A DNA stretch of 64,000 nt from contig NZ_SMZK01000001.1 in the NCBI RefSeq assembly GCF_005938085.1, forward strand, positions 2,232,001-2,296,000, read 5' to 3'. This document shows positions 40,378-49,493 of this stretch, piece after piece (positions within the stretch are counted from its first letter, which is position 1; each line of letters opens with the position of its first letter). Source of the stretch: Haloterrigena sp. H1 (GTDB lineage Archaea > Halobacteriota > Halobacteria > Halobacteriales > Natrialbaceae). The position numbers and the translations under genes are program-made. The notes below the pieces were generated by a model. That model had not been told where the DNA came from. It saw nothing but the letters and a program-made list of their open reading frames with translations, and made no database searches.

Positions 40378-43300
40378 ATGAGCGACGCCGACCTCTCCGC
40401 GGCGGAGTTGACGCTCCCGATCAAGCGCACCGAGGGCGACACCCTCGAGGAGCGACTGACCGACAACGCCTACCACAACATTCTGCCAGCGCGCTATCTG
40501 CGGAAAAACGCCGACGGCGATCTCATCGAAGAGCAGGAAGACCTCTTCGACCGCGTCGGAAAGAACATCGCACTCGCGGAAGCCGTCTACGAGGCCGAGA
40601 AACAGGACCTCGAGATCACGGTCACGCCCGACCAGCTTAAGCCCGACCACCCGCGGCGGGACGAACTCGCTGCGGAGGTCTTCGGCGCCGGTACCACTAC
40701 GGACGACGAGACTGAAACCACGCTTTCTATCTACAACGTCAACAAGTTCGCCTACGACACTATCGTCCCCGAACTCCCCGACGAGATCCGCGAGCACGTC
40801 GTGGACGTCGCCGACGAGTTCCAAGAGATGATGGCGAACCTCGACTTCATGCCGAACTCGCCGACCCTGATGAACGCGGGCGACGAACTCCAACAGCTCT
40901 CGGCGTGTTTCGTCGACTCTCCCGATGACGATATCGACGACATCCACCAGACCGCCAAGGAGGCCGCGCAGGTCTTCCAGAGCGGCGGCGGCATGGGCTA
41001 TGCCTTCTGGCGGCTCCGTCCCTACGGCGACGCGGTCGGCTCGACCGGCGGCATCGCGTCGGGACCGATCACGTTCATGCGCACGTACGACCAGATGTGC
41101 GAGACGATCGCCCAGGGCGGCGCTCGCCGCGGCGCGCAGATGGGCGTCATGCGCGTCTCCCACCCCGACGTCATCCAGTTCATCCACGCCAAGAACAAGG
41201 ACGTCTCGCTGGCCGAGACGCTGCGCCTGAACGACCCCGACGACTACACCCACACCTCCTTCCAGGAAGCCTTGGACGAAGCCCGCGAACTCATCGACGA
41301 TGAGGGGCGGGTCCCCAAGCATCTCCGGAACGCCGTCGAGGGGCACCTCTCGAACTTCAACATCTCCGTGGGCATCACCGACGGCTTCATGGAAGCCCTA
41401 CAGAACGGCGAGGAGTTTACCTTCACGAACCCGCGAACGGGCGAGCCCCACGTCGCCACCGAGGAGACGAAGGAGCTGTACGACATGTTCGGCCTCGGCG
41501 AGTACGTCGAGGTCGGCGCGGAGCTGTCGATCCCAGCCGAGGAACTCTGGGACGACATCGTCGAGGGCGCTCACGAGAACGGCGAACCCGGCGTTATCTA
41601 CCTCGAGCGGGTGAACAAGCAACACTCCTTCGACATCGAGAAACACCCCGACCACCGCATCCTCGCGACGAACCCCTGTGGCGAGCAGCCCCTCGAGGAG
41701 TACGAGGCCTGTAACCTCGGCCACATCAACCTCTCGACGCTCGCGGACCTCGAGGCTCCTGACTGGCGCGTCTGGTACGACGAGCACGGTGACGAGTACG
41801 ACACACTCGCGGACGCCGTGGACGCCTTCCTCGAAGACGCCGTCGACTTCGAGGAGTTCGACCGCCGCATCGAGATGGGCACCCGGTTCCTCGAGAACGT
41901 CGTCACGATGTCGGACTTCCCGGTCGAAAAGATCGAACAGAAGGTCCGAGAGATGCGCAAGATCGGGCTGGGAATCATGGGCCTGGCGCAGCTGTACATC
42001 CAGCTCGGCATGGAGTACGGCAGCGAGGCCTCCAACGAGGTCGCGCGCCAGCTGATGACCCACATCAACCACACCTCGAAGTGGACGTCCCACGAACTCG
42101 CCGAGGAGCGCGGGAGCTTCGACGAGTGGGACAAGTCCAAGTACGCGAACCCGACCGAGTACCGCGAGTGGTTCGAGCACCAGACCGGCCTCGACGCCGA
42201 CGACTGGGAGGACGGGTTCCCGATCCGGAACCACAACACGACGACCATCGCCCCCACGGGCACCACGAGCATGGTCGGCAACACCACCGGCGGCTGTGAA
42301 CCCATCTACAACGTTGCCTACTACAAGAACGTCTCCGACGACGTTCAGGGCGACGAGATGCTCGTCGAGTTCGACGACTACTTCCTCCGCGTCCTGAAGG
42401 ACAACGACATCGACGTCGACGCGGTCAAGGAAGAGGCCAAAGAGCAGATGGCGACCAATCAGTTCAACGGCGTCGAGGGACTCTCGACGGTGCCCGACGC
42501 CATCGGCGAACTGTTCGTCACGACCGGTGATCTCTCGGCGAAAGAGCACGCCGGCGTGCAGGTCGCCTGCCAGGAAGGCGTCGACTCCGCGATCTCGAAG
42601 ACTGTCAACGCGCCCAACGACTCCACGCTCGAGGACGCCAAGGACGTGTTCGAGTACATCTACGAGCACGGCGGCAAGGGTGTTACCTACTACCGCGACG
42701 GGACTCGCAGCAAGCAGGTGCTGACCACGCGCGCCGACAACGCCGACTTCGCCGACGAAACCGAGGCCGCCGAGGCGCTGGTCGAGCAGATCGACGAGAT
42801 CTTCGGCGGACTCGAGCAGTTCCTCGAGAGCAAAGAGGTCCAGGACATCCTCGAGGAAGACGTCGACGCGCTGTTGGGCGACGCCGAGCCGATGCAGGTC
42901 GACTTCACCGAGAAGCGCGAACGGCCCGACGCCCTCCAGGGCGTCAGCCAGCGCATCGACACCGGCTACGGGAAGATCTACGTCACGATCAACGAAGATC
43001 CCGAGACCGGCCAGCCCTTCGAGCTGTTCGCGAACATCGGCCACTCCGGTGGCTTCACCAACTCCTTTACCGAGGCGCTGGCGAAGGTCATCTCGACCTC
43101 GCTGCGCTCGGGTGTCGACCCCGAGGAGATCGTCGACGAACTCTGTGGCACCCGCAGCCCGAAAGTCGCCTGGGACAAGGGCGAACAGATTCAGTCGATC
43201 CCCGACGCGATCGGTACCGCGATGCGTCGCTATCTCGAGGGCGAAATCGACAAGCCGTATCCGAAACAGCAGACGCTCGAGGAGTCGGCTGACGCGGATC

Positions 43301-43500
43301 GCGTCGAATCCCCCGGTCACAAGACCGACGGCGGTGCAGCCGCCGCACAGGGCGGTGCGGCCGCAGAGACCGACGACGATACCACCCAGGACCTCATCGA
43401 CGCCGGCGAGTCGCCGGAGTGTCCCGACTGTGGGTCGATGTCGCTGTACTTCTCCGAAGGCTGCAAGACCTGCGAGTCCTGTGGCTGGAGCGAGTGCTAA
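40378..43500 (+). CDS. nrdJ: adenosylcobalamin-dependent ribonucleotide reductase (class II)
   Basis: The 1040-residue enzyme makes deoxyribonucleotides with B12. It has ELTLPIKRTEGDTLEERLTD at the start, LSACFVDSPDDD (first catalytic Cys region), GGGMGYAFWRLRPYGD, and NPCGEQPLEEY (~431, catalytic Cys and Glu). TAPTGTTS-type APTGTTSMVGN is the phosphate loop. The C-terminal CPDCGSMSLYFSEGC, then CESCGWSEC, supplies the redox-active and zinc cysteines. An Ala/Glu-rich linker (~970-1010) joins the tail. The length is usual for haloarchaeal NrdJ. Intein-free. Confidence 0.96.
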   Translation: MSDADLSAAELTLPIKRTEGDTLEERLTDNAYHNILPARYLRKNADGDLIEEQEDLFDRVGKNIALAEAVYEAEKQDLEITVTPDQLKPDHPRRDELAAEVFGAGTTTDDETETTLSIYNVNKFAYDTIVPELPDEIREHVVDVADEFQEMMANLDFMPNSPTLMNAGDELQQLSACFVDSPDDDIDDIHQTAKEAAQVFQSGGGMGYAFWRLRPYGDAVGSTGGIASGPITFMRTYDQMCETIAQGGARRGAQMGVMRVSHPDVIQFIHAKNKDVSLAETLRLNDPDDYTHTSFQEALDEARELIDDEGRVPKHLRNAVEGHLSNFNISVGITDGFMEALQNGEEFTFTNPRTGEPHVATEETKELYDMFGLGEYVEVGAELSIPAEELWDDIVEGAHENGEPGVIYLERVNKQHSFDIEKHPDHRILATNPCGEQPLEEYEACNLGHINLSTLADLEAPDWRVWYDEHGDEYDTLADAVDAFLEDAVDFEEFDRRIEMGTRFLENVVTMSDFPVEKIEQKVREMRKIGLGIMGLAQLYIQLGMEYGSEASNEVARQLMTHINHTSKWTSHELAEERGSFDEWDKSKYANPTEYREWFEHQTGLDADDWEDGFPIRNHNTTTIAPTGTTSMVGNTTGGCEPIYNVAYYKNVSDDVQGDEMLVEFDDYFLRVLKDNDIDVDAVKEEAKEQMATNQFNGVEGLSTVPDAIGELFVTTGDLSAKEHAGVQVACQEGVDSAISKTVNAPNDSTLEDAKDVFEYIYEHGGKGVTYYRDGTRSKQVLTTRADNADFADETEAAEALVEQIDEIFGGLEQFLESKEVQDILEEDVDALLGDAEPMQVDFTEKRERPDALQGVSQRIDTGYGKIYVTINEDPETGQPFELFANIGHSGGFTNSFTEALAKVISTSLRSGVDPEEIVDELCGTRSPKVAWDKGEQIQSIPDAIGTAMRRYLEGEIDKPYPKQQTLEESADADRVESPGHKTDGGAAAAQGGAAAETDDDTTQDLIDAGESPECPDCGSMSLYFSEGCKTCESCGWSEC

Positions 43501-43608
43501 GCGCTGACTGAGGCCGTTTCGAGCGGTATCTTCGTTTTATCTCTCATTTTCCGTCGCTGAACCACCGGAAACACCACACTTAGCACTGACCAGCGAGAAT
43601 AGTGTCCT

Positions 43609-43785
43609 ATGACTGCCGACAGTGGGGATGGCACCGCTGGTGGCGCTCCCGTGGACGACCCGAGCGACCGCGCGGCTGGCGGCCCGCGCTGTCCACACTG
43701 TGAGGCACCGATGTACAAACGCCACTGCAAGTACGTCTGTCCACACCACGGCGTCATCATCGATTGCAGCGATCCCTTCCGCTGA
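43609..43785 (+). CDS. small zinc-finger protein (CPxC type)
   Basis: The 58-residue protein has a disordered acidic/Gly start and then RCPHCEAPMYKRHCKYVCPHHGVIIDCSDPF (shown in parts: CPHC, HCKYVCPHHG, DCSD). Several Cys and His suit one or two zinc ions. Such proteins are common in Halobacteria, often linked to nucleic acids. It is too short for most gene callers but has clear start (ATG after TATGA-type AT-rich stretch) and haloarchaeal codon use. Transcribed after nrdJ, 108 nt downstream. Confidence 0.75.
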   Translation: MTADSGDGTAGGAPVDDPSDRAAGGPRCPHCEAPMYKRHCKYVCPHHGVIIDCSDPFR

Positions 43786-43844
43786 GCACTTCTCGAAACC
43801 GAAGGGGCCAGTTAGCCGTCCGTCGATCGTCTCGAGCCGTCGGC

Positions 43845-44531
43845 TCACTGCTGAGTCCGCGCACGCAGCGCACGATAGAGCGGACCGGCGAGCAAGAGGA
43901 CAGCAGCGAGCGCACAGCTAAGCGAGAGTGCGAGCCCGAGATCACCGAGCCCGTTCGTCGAGACCGTTGCTGCGGAGGCACCGACGACGACCGCGGCGAC
44001 TGTCCACGGCAGCTCACCGATCGCCGTCCCGACGATCAGATGCCGGAGATCGACGTCGCTGACGGCGGCCGCACACGTCGCGACGTCCGAGGGGATTGGT
44101 GCCAGCCGCGAGGCGGTGACACCCCGCAGCGGCCCTGCAGTATCGTAATAGCGCGCGACGGTTTCGCCGGCTTGCTCGAGTAGGCTACCGCTGCTGTCAG
44201 CCGCGGCGGCTGTGTCGTCGCCGGTAAGCCACCGGACCGCGACGAAAATCGGGAGCACCGTCGTGACGACGCCGGCGAGCGCGATCGGAATCCCAGCGGT
44301 GACGCCGAAACCGTACCCGACGACGGCCGCAAGTGGCGTGGTCGGCCAGGCCAGCGCTGGTCGCACGAGATAGAGCCCCGCGACGACGACCCCAAACGCG
44401 AGTGGATCCGCGGCCACCGCGTCGACGGTCTCGAGCACCGTCGTCGGCGAGACGAGGACGCCGGCGGCGACCATCCCGACAGCGACGAGCGCGCCGGCGA
44501 TCGCGCGCGACCGATTCGACGGCACAGACAT
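43845..44531 (-). CDS. TVP38/TMEM64-family membrane protein
   Basis: The 228-residue protein has about five membrane helices and the VTT/DedA-type motif: LAWPTTPLAAVVGYGFGVTAG, GVVTTVLPIFVAVRWL, and GVTASRLAPIPSDVATCAAA with a conserved Arg-x-x-P. DedA/TVP38 proteins handle membrane lipid transfer or proton-dependent envelope homeostasis; the precise role in archaea is unknown. Monocistronic, convergent with the small zinc-finger gene. Confidence 0.8.
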   Translation of the reverse strand: MSVPSNRSRAIAGALVAVGMVAAGVLVSPTTVLETVDAVAADPLAFGVVVAGLYLVRPALAWPTTPLAAVVGYGFGVTAGIPIALAGVVTTVLPIFVAVRWLTGDDTAAAADSSGSLLEQAGETVARYYDTAGPLRGVTASRLAPIPSDVATCAAAVSDVDLRHLIVGTAIGELPWTVAAVVVGASAATVSTNGLGDLGLALSLSCALAAVLLLAGPLYRALRARTQQ

Positions 44532-44764
44532 CGGTCGAATCTATCGCTCGAGCGTTGAAGCCTTTGTGACTGTCCCGGCCGCAGTGAAGATAGCGGCAAG
44601 TATCGCGACAAGCAGCGGTCGATCGACCGATGGCGACGGGAATCAGCCGGGTATCCATCATTCAGGTAGAACTAGCAGTGTGTGATTCGACCGCAGTCGC
44701 GGACGCAAAGGAAAGGGCTTTTATAATCACACTGGATACGATTGAGTGCAGACAAAGACAGCGA

Positions 44765-44849
<85 letters not shown>

Positions 44850-45036
44850 TCGCATCGGTGGAACACATCCACCACAATCGATGCAGGTGATCTCCCTTCG
44901 TGGACATCACCCACGCATAATCCTTTCCGACACTACTTCCGACGAGCGATAGCCGTCTCGAGCGCGGCATACCGACTCGCACAGCGACAGCACCCCAGAG
45001 AGTAACCACTTTCCCGCTGCGCTCGAACGACCACAC

Positions 45037-45600
45037 ATGGAATACGTCCCCAGAGAGCGCGTGCGGCTTCTCACCGGCGTGTTGAGCGTGGTATCGCTGG
45101 CGGTCGTCTTCGCGGCCGCGGGCGGCCGAATTCCGTCCTCGAGCGTGCCCGCAGCGCCAGAGTGGGTCATCGAAACGATTCCGCTCGTCAACGCCGTGCT
45201 CAGCGCGGCCGCGATCGGGACGATCACGATGGGGTGGCGGGAGATCCGTCGCGGGAACGTCGACCGCCACCGGGTCGCGATGATGGCGTCGTTCGGCCTC
45301 TTCGTGGGCTTTCTCGTCCTCTATCTGTACCGATTGACCGTGACGGGCGGGCCGCAGCCGTTCCCTGGCCCAGAGACCGTCTACCAGTTCGTCTATCTGC
45401 CGTTGCTGGCGATCCACATCCTGCTGGCGGTCGTCTGTATTCCGTTGCTCTACTACGTCCTCATGCTCGCGTTCTCCCGGCCGGCCGCGGAACTCGCCCG
45501 GACAAGTCACGCCCGCGTGGGCCGGATCGCGGCGACGCTGTGGCTGATCTCGTTTACACTCGGGATCGTCGTGTTCGTGATCCTCCACGTCATCTACTGA
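45037..45600 (+). CDS. DUF420 membrane protein
   Basis: The 187-residue protein has five predicted membrane helices and conserved His residues in RRGNVDRHRVAMMASF, LLAIHILLAVV and LARTSHARVGRIA. This is the DUF420 pattern; the bacterial relative CtaM is linked to cytochrome oxidase assembly. Membrane His pairs suggest haem or copper contact. It is preceded by tRNA-Leu and not obviously in an operon. Role in the respiratory chain is a guess from the family. Confidence 0.85.
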   Translation: MEYVPRERVRLLTGVLSVVSLAVVFAAAGGRIPSSSVPAAPEWVIETIPLVNAVLSAAAIGTITMGWREIRRGNVDRHRVAMMASFGLFVGFLVLYLYRLTVTGGPQPFPGPETVYQFVYLPLLAIHILLAVVCIPLLYYVLMLAFSRPAAELARTSHARVGRIAATLWLISFTLGIVVFVILHVIY

Positions 45601-45665
45601 CTGCGCTCGGCGAGCAGCTATCGATTCGGTGAGTACGTCTCCGGAAGACGTACTCGAGAAAGAGG

Positions 45666-45863
45666 TCAGTCGAGAATATCGCCGATCCGACGGGGCTCGC
45701 CCTGCAGGTTCGGCTGTTCGGCAACGATTTTCAGGACTTCGTGGTCAGTCACGTCGTAATAGGATTTCTCGGTGGCTTCCTCGATCAGGTCCTTCTCGAG
45801 GCGGAACTCGGTGCCTTCGTAGACGACATCGACGCCGTCGTCGTCGAACGCGAGTGTAGTCAT
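45666..45863 (-). CDS. small conserved haloarchaeal protein (possibly DUF5800)
   Basis: The 65-residue acidic protein (TTLAFDDDGVDVVYEGTEFR, then YYDVTDHEVLKIVAEQP) is of a type I recall as DUF5800, conserved across Halobacteria. It looks like a small alpha/beta fold. The frame is open to 45923, but the ATG at 45863 gives the conserved start. Function unknown. It is convergent with the DUF420 gene. Confidence 0.7.
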   Translation of the reverse strand: MTTLAFDDDGVDVVYEGTEFRLEKDLIEEATEKSYYDVTDHEVLKIVAEQPNLQGEPRRIGDILD

Positions 45864-46001
45864 GACTGGCCGTACGCAACGGGAGTGTAAAAACGGGGCG
45901 ACTGTCCGCGGCAGTTGGCTCACCGAACCGGCAGACGCACGTCAGACGAACGGCCGACGACGCGCGAGATTTATTAGGTGATATGTCCTTGTGACGTGAA
46001 T

Positions 46002-46856
46002 GTGGCCTTCAGTAGGGATCCGCTCGACGAACTCATCGTTCCAGACGGAACGGAAACGCAAGAGCGCGACGTCGTTACCGACGGGGACGTCCTCGTCGGT
46101 GGGCGCTCGACCGTCGAGTTCGGGGTCCGCGGCCGGAACGTCTTGGCCGGCGAAGGGGCCGAGTTCGGCGGCGCGATCGAAGCCGACGGCGACTGTCGAC
46201 TCGACATGTGGTGTGACGTTGCCGACAACGTCCTCGTCGGCCAGGACGCCTACATCGGTGAACGCGTCCACGTCGGCGGCAGGTTGAAAGTCGCGGGCGA
46301 TCTCGACATCGGCGACGACGTCGAGATCGAGGATGGATTCGAGGCAAACGGCTGGATCGTCATTCGCAACCCGATGCCGACGATCGTCTTCCTGTTCGTC
46401 TATCTTAAACACCTCCTGTTGATCGGCGAGGACGACACGGCCCAGCAACTCGTTTCCGAACTCCTCGAGGACGACGAAGACGCCGAGGCCGAGCCGCTGG
46501 TGATCCCACAGAACGCGACCGTCGGCGACGACGCCTGGCGCGTCTCGACGCCCGCGACGATCGGCGACGACTGCCGACTCCACGGGAACGTCCGCGCGGA
46601 GACGATCGACGTCGGGACGGCCTGCAATATCTTTGGAAGCCTCCGGGCACGCGGCGACATCACCGTCGGCGACGACACGCGCATTCACGGCGACGTCACC
46701 ACCCGCAACGGCGACGTCGAGCTCGGCAGCGAGACGCGCATCCTCGGAGACGTCTCCTGTGGCGATCTCGAGCTCGGTCCCGACGCCGAAGTCGACGGCA
46801 CGATCCGTGCCGCTGGCGAGATCACGATGGGGACGACCGAACGCGAGCAGGAATAA
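46002..46856 (+). CDS. bactofilin-like polymer-forming protein
   Basis: The roughly 284-residue protein is built of short Gly/Asp turns and hydrophobic strands (GDVLVGGRSTVEFGVRGRNV, GERVHVGGRLKVAGDLDIGD, then HGDVTTRNGDVELGSETRI), as in the right-handed beta-helix of bactofilins and polymer-forming cytoskeletal proteins. A hydrophobic segment (PTIVFLFVYLKHLLLI, ~125-140) and an acidic loop interrupt the helix in the middle, which is unusual. Box A TTTATTA at 45970-45976 lies about 27 nt before a GTG at 46002, suggesting leaderless expression there. GTGs at 45978 and 45996 are alternatives. Likely assembles on the membrane. Confidence 0.7.
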   Translation: MAFSRDPLDELIVPDGTETQERDVVTDGDVLVGGRSTVEFGVRGRNVLAGEGAEFGGAIEADGDCRLDMWCDVADNVLVGQDAYIGERVHVGGRLKVAGDLDIGDDVEIEDGFEANGWIVIRNPMPTIVFLFVYLKHLLLIGEDDTAQQLVSELLEDDEDAEAEPLVIPQNATVGDDAWRVSTPATIGDDCRLHGNVRAETIDVGTACNIFGSLRARGDITVGDDTRIHGDVTTRNGDVELGSETRILGDVSCGDLELGPDAEVDGTIRAAGEITMGTTEREQE

Positions 46857-46994
46857 CACGACCGCTCATCCGGCCAGCCAACGCGGGATCATATCCCGAT
46901 CGCACGCGGGTCATGCCGGGCCCTGCTAACACGATCTTCCAGATATCACTCGAGAGAAACCCGCTTTGTGGCCATTTCCGACCAGCGATTTCCT

Positions 46995-47027
46995 CCCCTA
47001 TTCTTAATACTGATACTATGATAGGGG
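46995..47027 (+). promoter_or_regulatory. inverted repeat around the etfBA-fixCX promoter
   Basis: CCCCTAT at 46995-47001 and ATAGGGG at 47021-47027 form a perfect 7-bp inverted repeat around TTCTTAATA, a box A candidate. The etfB ATG is 45 nt further, with GGAGGGG at 47061-47067 as Shine-Dalgarno. The repeat is well placed to be an operator. Confidence 0.45.
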
Positions 47028-47071
47028 GTCACAGACATGCGAATAGTAACCACACAGTCGCGGAGGGGACG

Positions 47072-47938
47072 ATGAGATCGATCGTACTCACGAAAGGCGT
47101 CCCGGACTTCTCGGAGGGGGCCGTCTCGTTCGACGAGGACGGCCACTTAGAACGGGGGAAGACGCCGACCGTGATGAACCCCAACGACGAGTTCGCGCTG
47201 CAGGCTGCGCTGCAGACGAAAGTCCGCCATGGCGGCCACGTCACCGGTATGAGCATGGGGCCGCCAGGGTACGCCGAGGTCTTGCAAGGGGCGATGGAGA
47301 CGGTCTACACCGACGACAGCTATCTGCTCTCGGATCGCGAGTTAGCTGCCTCCGACACGTGGGCGACGGCGATCACGTTGAGCGCCGGCCTCGAGAAATA
47401 TCAGGACGAAATCGCGGACGTCGATCTGGTCTTTGCCGGGTTCAAGACGGCGGACGGAGAAACCGGCCAGACCGGTCCCCAGACCTGCTGGGCGATGGAC
47501 TGGCCGATCGTTACCCACGTCATTGCACTCGACATCGATCCCGACGAGCGGATGCTGCGTGCGAAACGGCTCGTTGAGGGCGATATCGACGAGGTCGAAA
47601 CCGTGGAAGCGCCCTTGCCCTGTTTCGTCATCACCGATCCCGAGTTCGAGCCGACCTACCGGAAGGCCTCACATCGACTGACACACAAGGAGTTGCGAGC
47701 CGAGACCGAACAGCGAGCCGCGAACCACGACGACTATCTGACGACGTGGGATCACGCCGATCTCAATCTCGACCCCGACTACATTGGACTTGACGGCTCG
47801 CCGACGATCGTTTCGTCGGTCGACCCGATCCCCAAAGCGCCGTCCGAGCGAGAGGCCACGATGATCGACCCCGCCGAAAACGAGATGGTACCGGTTCTCG
47901 AGGAACTGCAGCCCCACGCCGCGGAGGCAGGTGATTGA
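47072..47938 (+). CDS. etfB: electron transfer flavoprotein beta subunit (FixA type)
   Basis: The 288-residue ETF small subunit carries electrons from dehydrogenases. It has RSIVLTKGVPDF at the start, NPNDEFALQAALQ, and GFKTADGETGQTGPQTCWAMDWP matching the FixA/EtfB core. The C-terminal 70 residues (from RLTHKELRAE) are the swapped helix that contacts EtfA and FAD. A strong SD (GGAGGGG) precedes the ATG; the frame opens at 46913. First of etfB-etfA-fixCX; the next ATG is one base after the stop codon. Confidence 0.93.
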   Translation: MRSIVLTKGVPDFSEGAVSFDEDGHLERGKTPTVMNPNDEFALQAALQTKVRHGGHVTGMSMGPPGYAEVLQGAMETVYTDDSYLLSDRELAASDTWATAITLSAGLEKYQDEIADVDLVFAGFKTADGETGQTGPQTCWAMDWPIVTHVIALDIDPDERMLRAKRLVEGDIDEVETVEAPLPCFVITDPEFEPTYRKASHRLTHKELRAETEQRAANHDDYLTTWDHADLNLDPDYIGLDGSPTIVSSVDPIPKAPSEREATMIDPAENEMVPVLEELQPHAAEAGD

Positions 47939-47939
47939 A

Positions 47940-49493
47940 ATGACAGCCATCGATCCCGACGACTACACCGTCGACGAACTGACCGACGAACTCGAGACGA
48001 TCGACGACGCGGATGACCTCCAGGCGGTTCTCGAGGCCGAGCGGACCGGCCAAGATCGGACGACGGCCCGCGAGGCGATCCAAGACCGGCTCGAGGAACT
48101 CGGCGTCGATCACGAGGGTGTCGAGGAGGACACAGAGACGGAAGGCGAGTACGAAGAGACCGAAGGTGATACCGGCGACGAGGCAGCGGGCGACACCGTC
48201 GACGATGAGGGGGCCGACGAGTCGGACGCCGAGGCCGAACCAGAAGAGGATGACGACCTCACCCACCCGACCCGCGACAAAAAACACGTCCGGGCGCTCG
48301 CAGACGGCGCGTACGCAGACATGTGGGTCTTCTGTGAGACGCAGGGCGGTGAGTTGCTCGACGTCTCGAAGGAGATGCTCGGCAAGGCTCGCGAGCTCAT
48401 GGACGGCTTCGAGGAGGACTACGGAGACGACGAAGACGTCGTCGCCTTCCTGATGGGCGACGATTGTGAGGGGCTGGCCGAGGAGTGTATCGCCTACGGG
48501 GCCGACGTCGCCGTCTACCACGACGACGAGCGCCTCGAGCGGTTCCTGCACAAACCCTACACCGAAATCGCGGCCCACATGGCACGCGGGAAGGGAACCG
48601 TCGAGAGCACCGACTGGCGCGACTACGACGAACCACGGTATATCCTGTTCCCGGCGACGAACAACGGGCGGGACCTCTCGGCGAAGGTCCAGGCTGAACT
48701 CGACTCCGGGCTGGCGTCGGACTGTTCTGATCTGTTTATCGAGGCCGAAGAGGTGTCAAACCCGGTCAAGACCGGCGAGCCCGGCGTCAAGAAGACCTTC
48801 GAGAAAGTCCTGCACATGAAGCGGCCGGACTTCTCGGGCTTCGAGTACTCGACGATCCTGTGTCTCGACAATCCGGGCCGAGAGTTCCATCCACAGGGCT
48901 GTTCAGTCATTCCGGGCAGCTTCGAGCCGATAGAGCGCGATCCCGATCACGAGGGACTGGTCGTCGAACACGATATGGAATTGGACGAGGACTGGTTCCG
49001 CGTCGAAATCACCGACCACGACCGTCTCGAGGCCGGGATCGACCTCACCGGCCACGACGTGATCGTCTGTCTCGGCCGCGGGATCGCTGACGACCCCACC
49101 GAGGGGATGGAACTCGGCCTCGAGCTGGTCGACGCCTTCGAGAACGCTGAACTCGGCATCACGCGGGGGATCGTCACCTCCTCGTATCAGTTCGAAGGTC
49201 ACGTCGAGAACTACTCGAACGAGGAACGTCAGATCGGCGAGACCGGCCAGGTCGTCGCACCCGATGTCTACATCGCGGCGGGTGTCTCCGGGGCGGTCCA
49301 GCACAAAGTCGGTATGGACGAATCCGACACGATCGTCGCGATCAACACCGATCCTGACGCCCGCATTCGGGACTTCAGCGATTACTTCATCAAGGGCGAC
49401 CTCTTCGAGGTCCTGCCACGGCTCACCGCGGCCGTGGAATCGGGTGAGCGGGGCCTCGAGCCCGAGGCCGTCGCCGACGGAGGTGACGAGTGA
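47940..49493 (+). CDS. etfA: electron transfer flavoprotein alpha subunit with N-terminal extension
   Basis: The 517-residue protein is long for EtfA (usually ~320). Residues 1-115 are an extra part: a helical segment (DYTVDELTDELETIDDADDL) and a Glu/Asp linker. The ETF core starts ~HVRALADGAYADMWVFCETQ. The FAD motif near the C-terminus is ITRGIVTSSY and SGAVQHKVGMDESDTIVAIN. It pairs with EtfB and passes electrons to FixCX. It overlaps fixCX at the stop (TGATG). The extension may tune partner binding. Confidence 0.9.
   Translation: MTAIDPDDYTVDELTDELETIDDADDLQAVLEAERTGQDRTTAREAIQDRLEELGVDHEGVEEDTETEGEYEETEGDTGDEAAGDTVDDEGADESDAEAEPEEDDDLTHPTRDKKHVRALADGAYADMWVFCETQGGELLDVSKEMLGKARELMDGFEEDYGDDEDVVAFLMGDDCEGLAEECIAYGADVAVYHDDERLERFLHKPYTEIAAHMARGKGTVESTDWRDYDEPRYILFPATNNGRDLSAKVQAELDSGLASDCSDLFIEAEEVSNPVKTGEPGVKKTFEKVLHMKRPDFSGFEYSTILCLDNPGREFHPQGCSVIPGSFEPIERDPDHEGLVVEHDMELDEDWFRVEITDHDRLEAGIDLTGHDVIVCLGRGIADDPTEGMELGLELVDAFENAELGITRGIVTSSYQFEGHVENYSNEERQIGETGQVVAPDVYIAAGVSGAVQHKVGMDESDTIVAINTDPDARIRDFSDYFIKGDLFEVLPRLTAAVESGERGLEPEAVADGGDE

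Noticed and set aside
41398..43320. 640-codon minus-strand frame inside nrdJ
   Set aside because: Antisense shadow of a conserved ribonucleotide reductase; no domain recognised in it.
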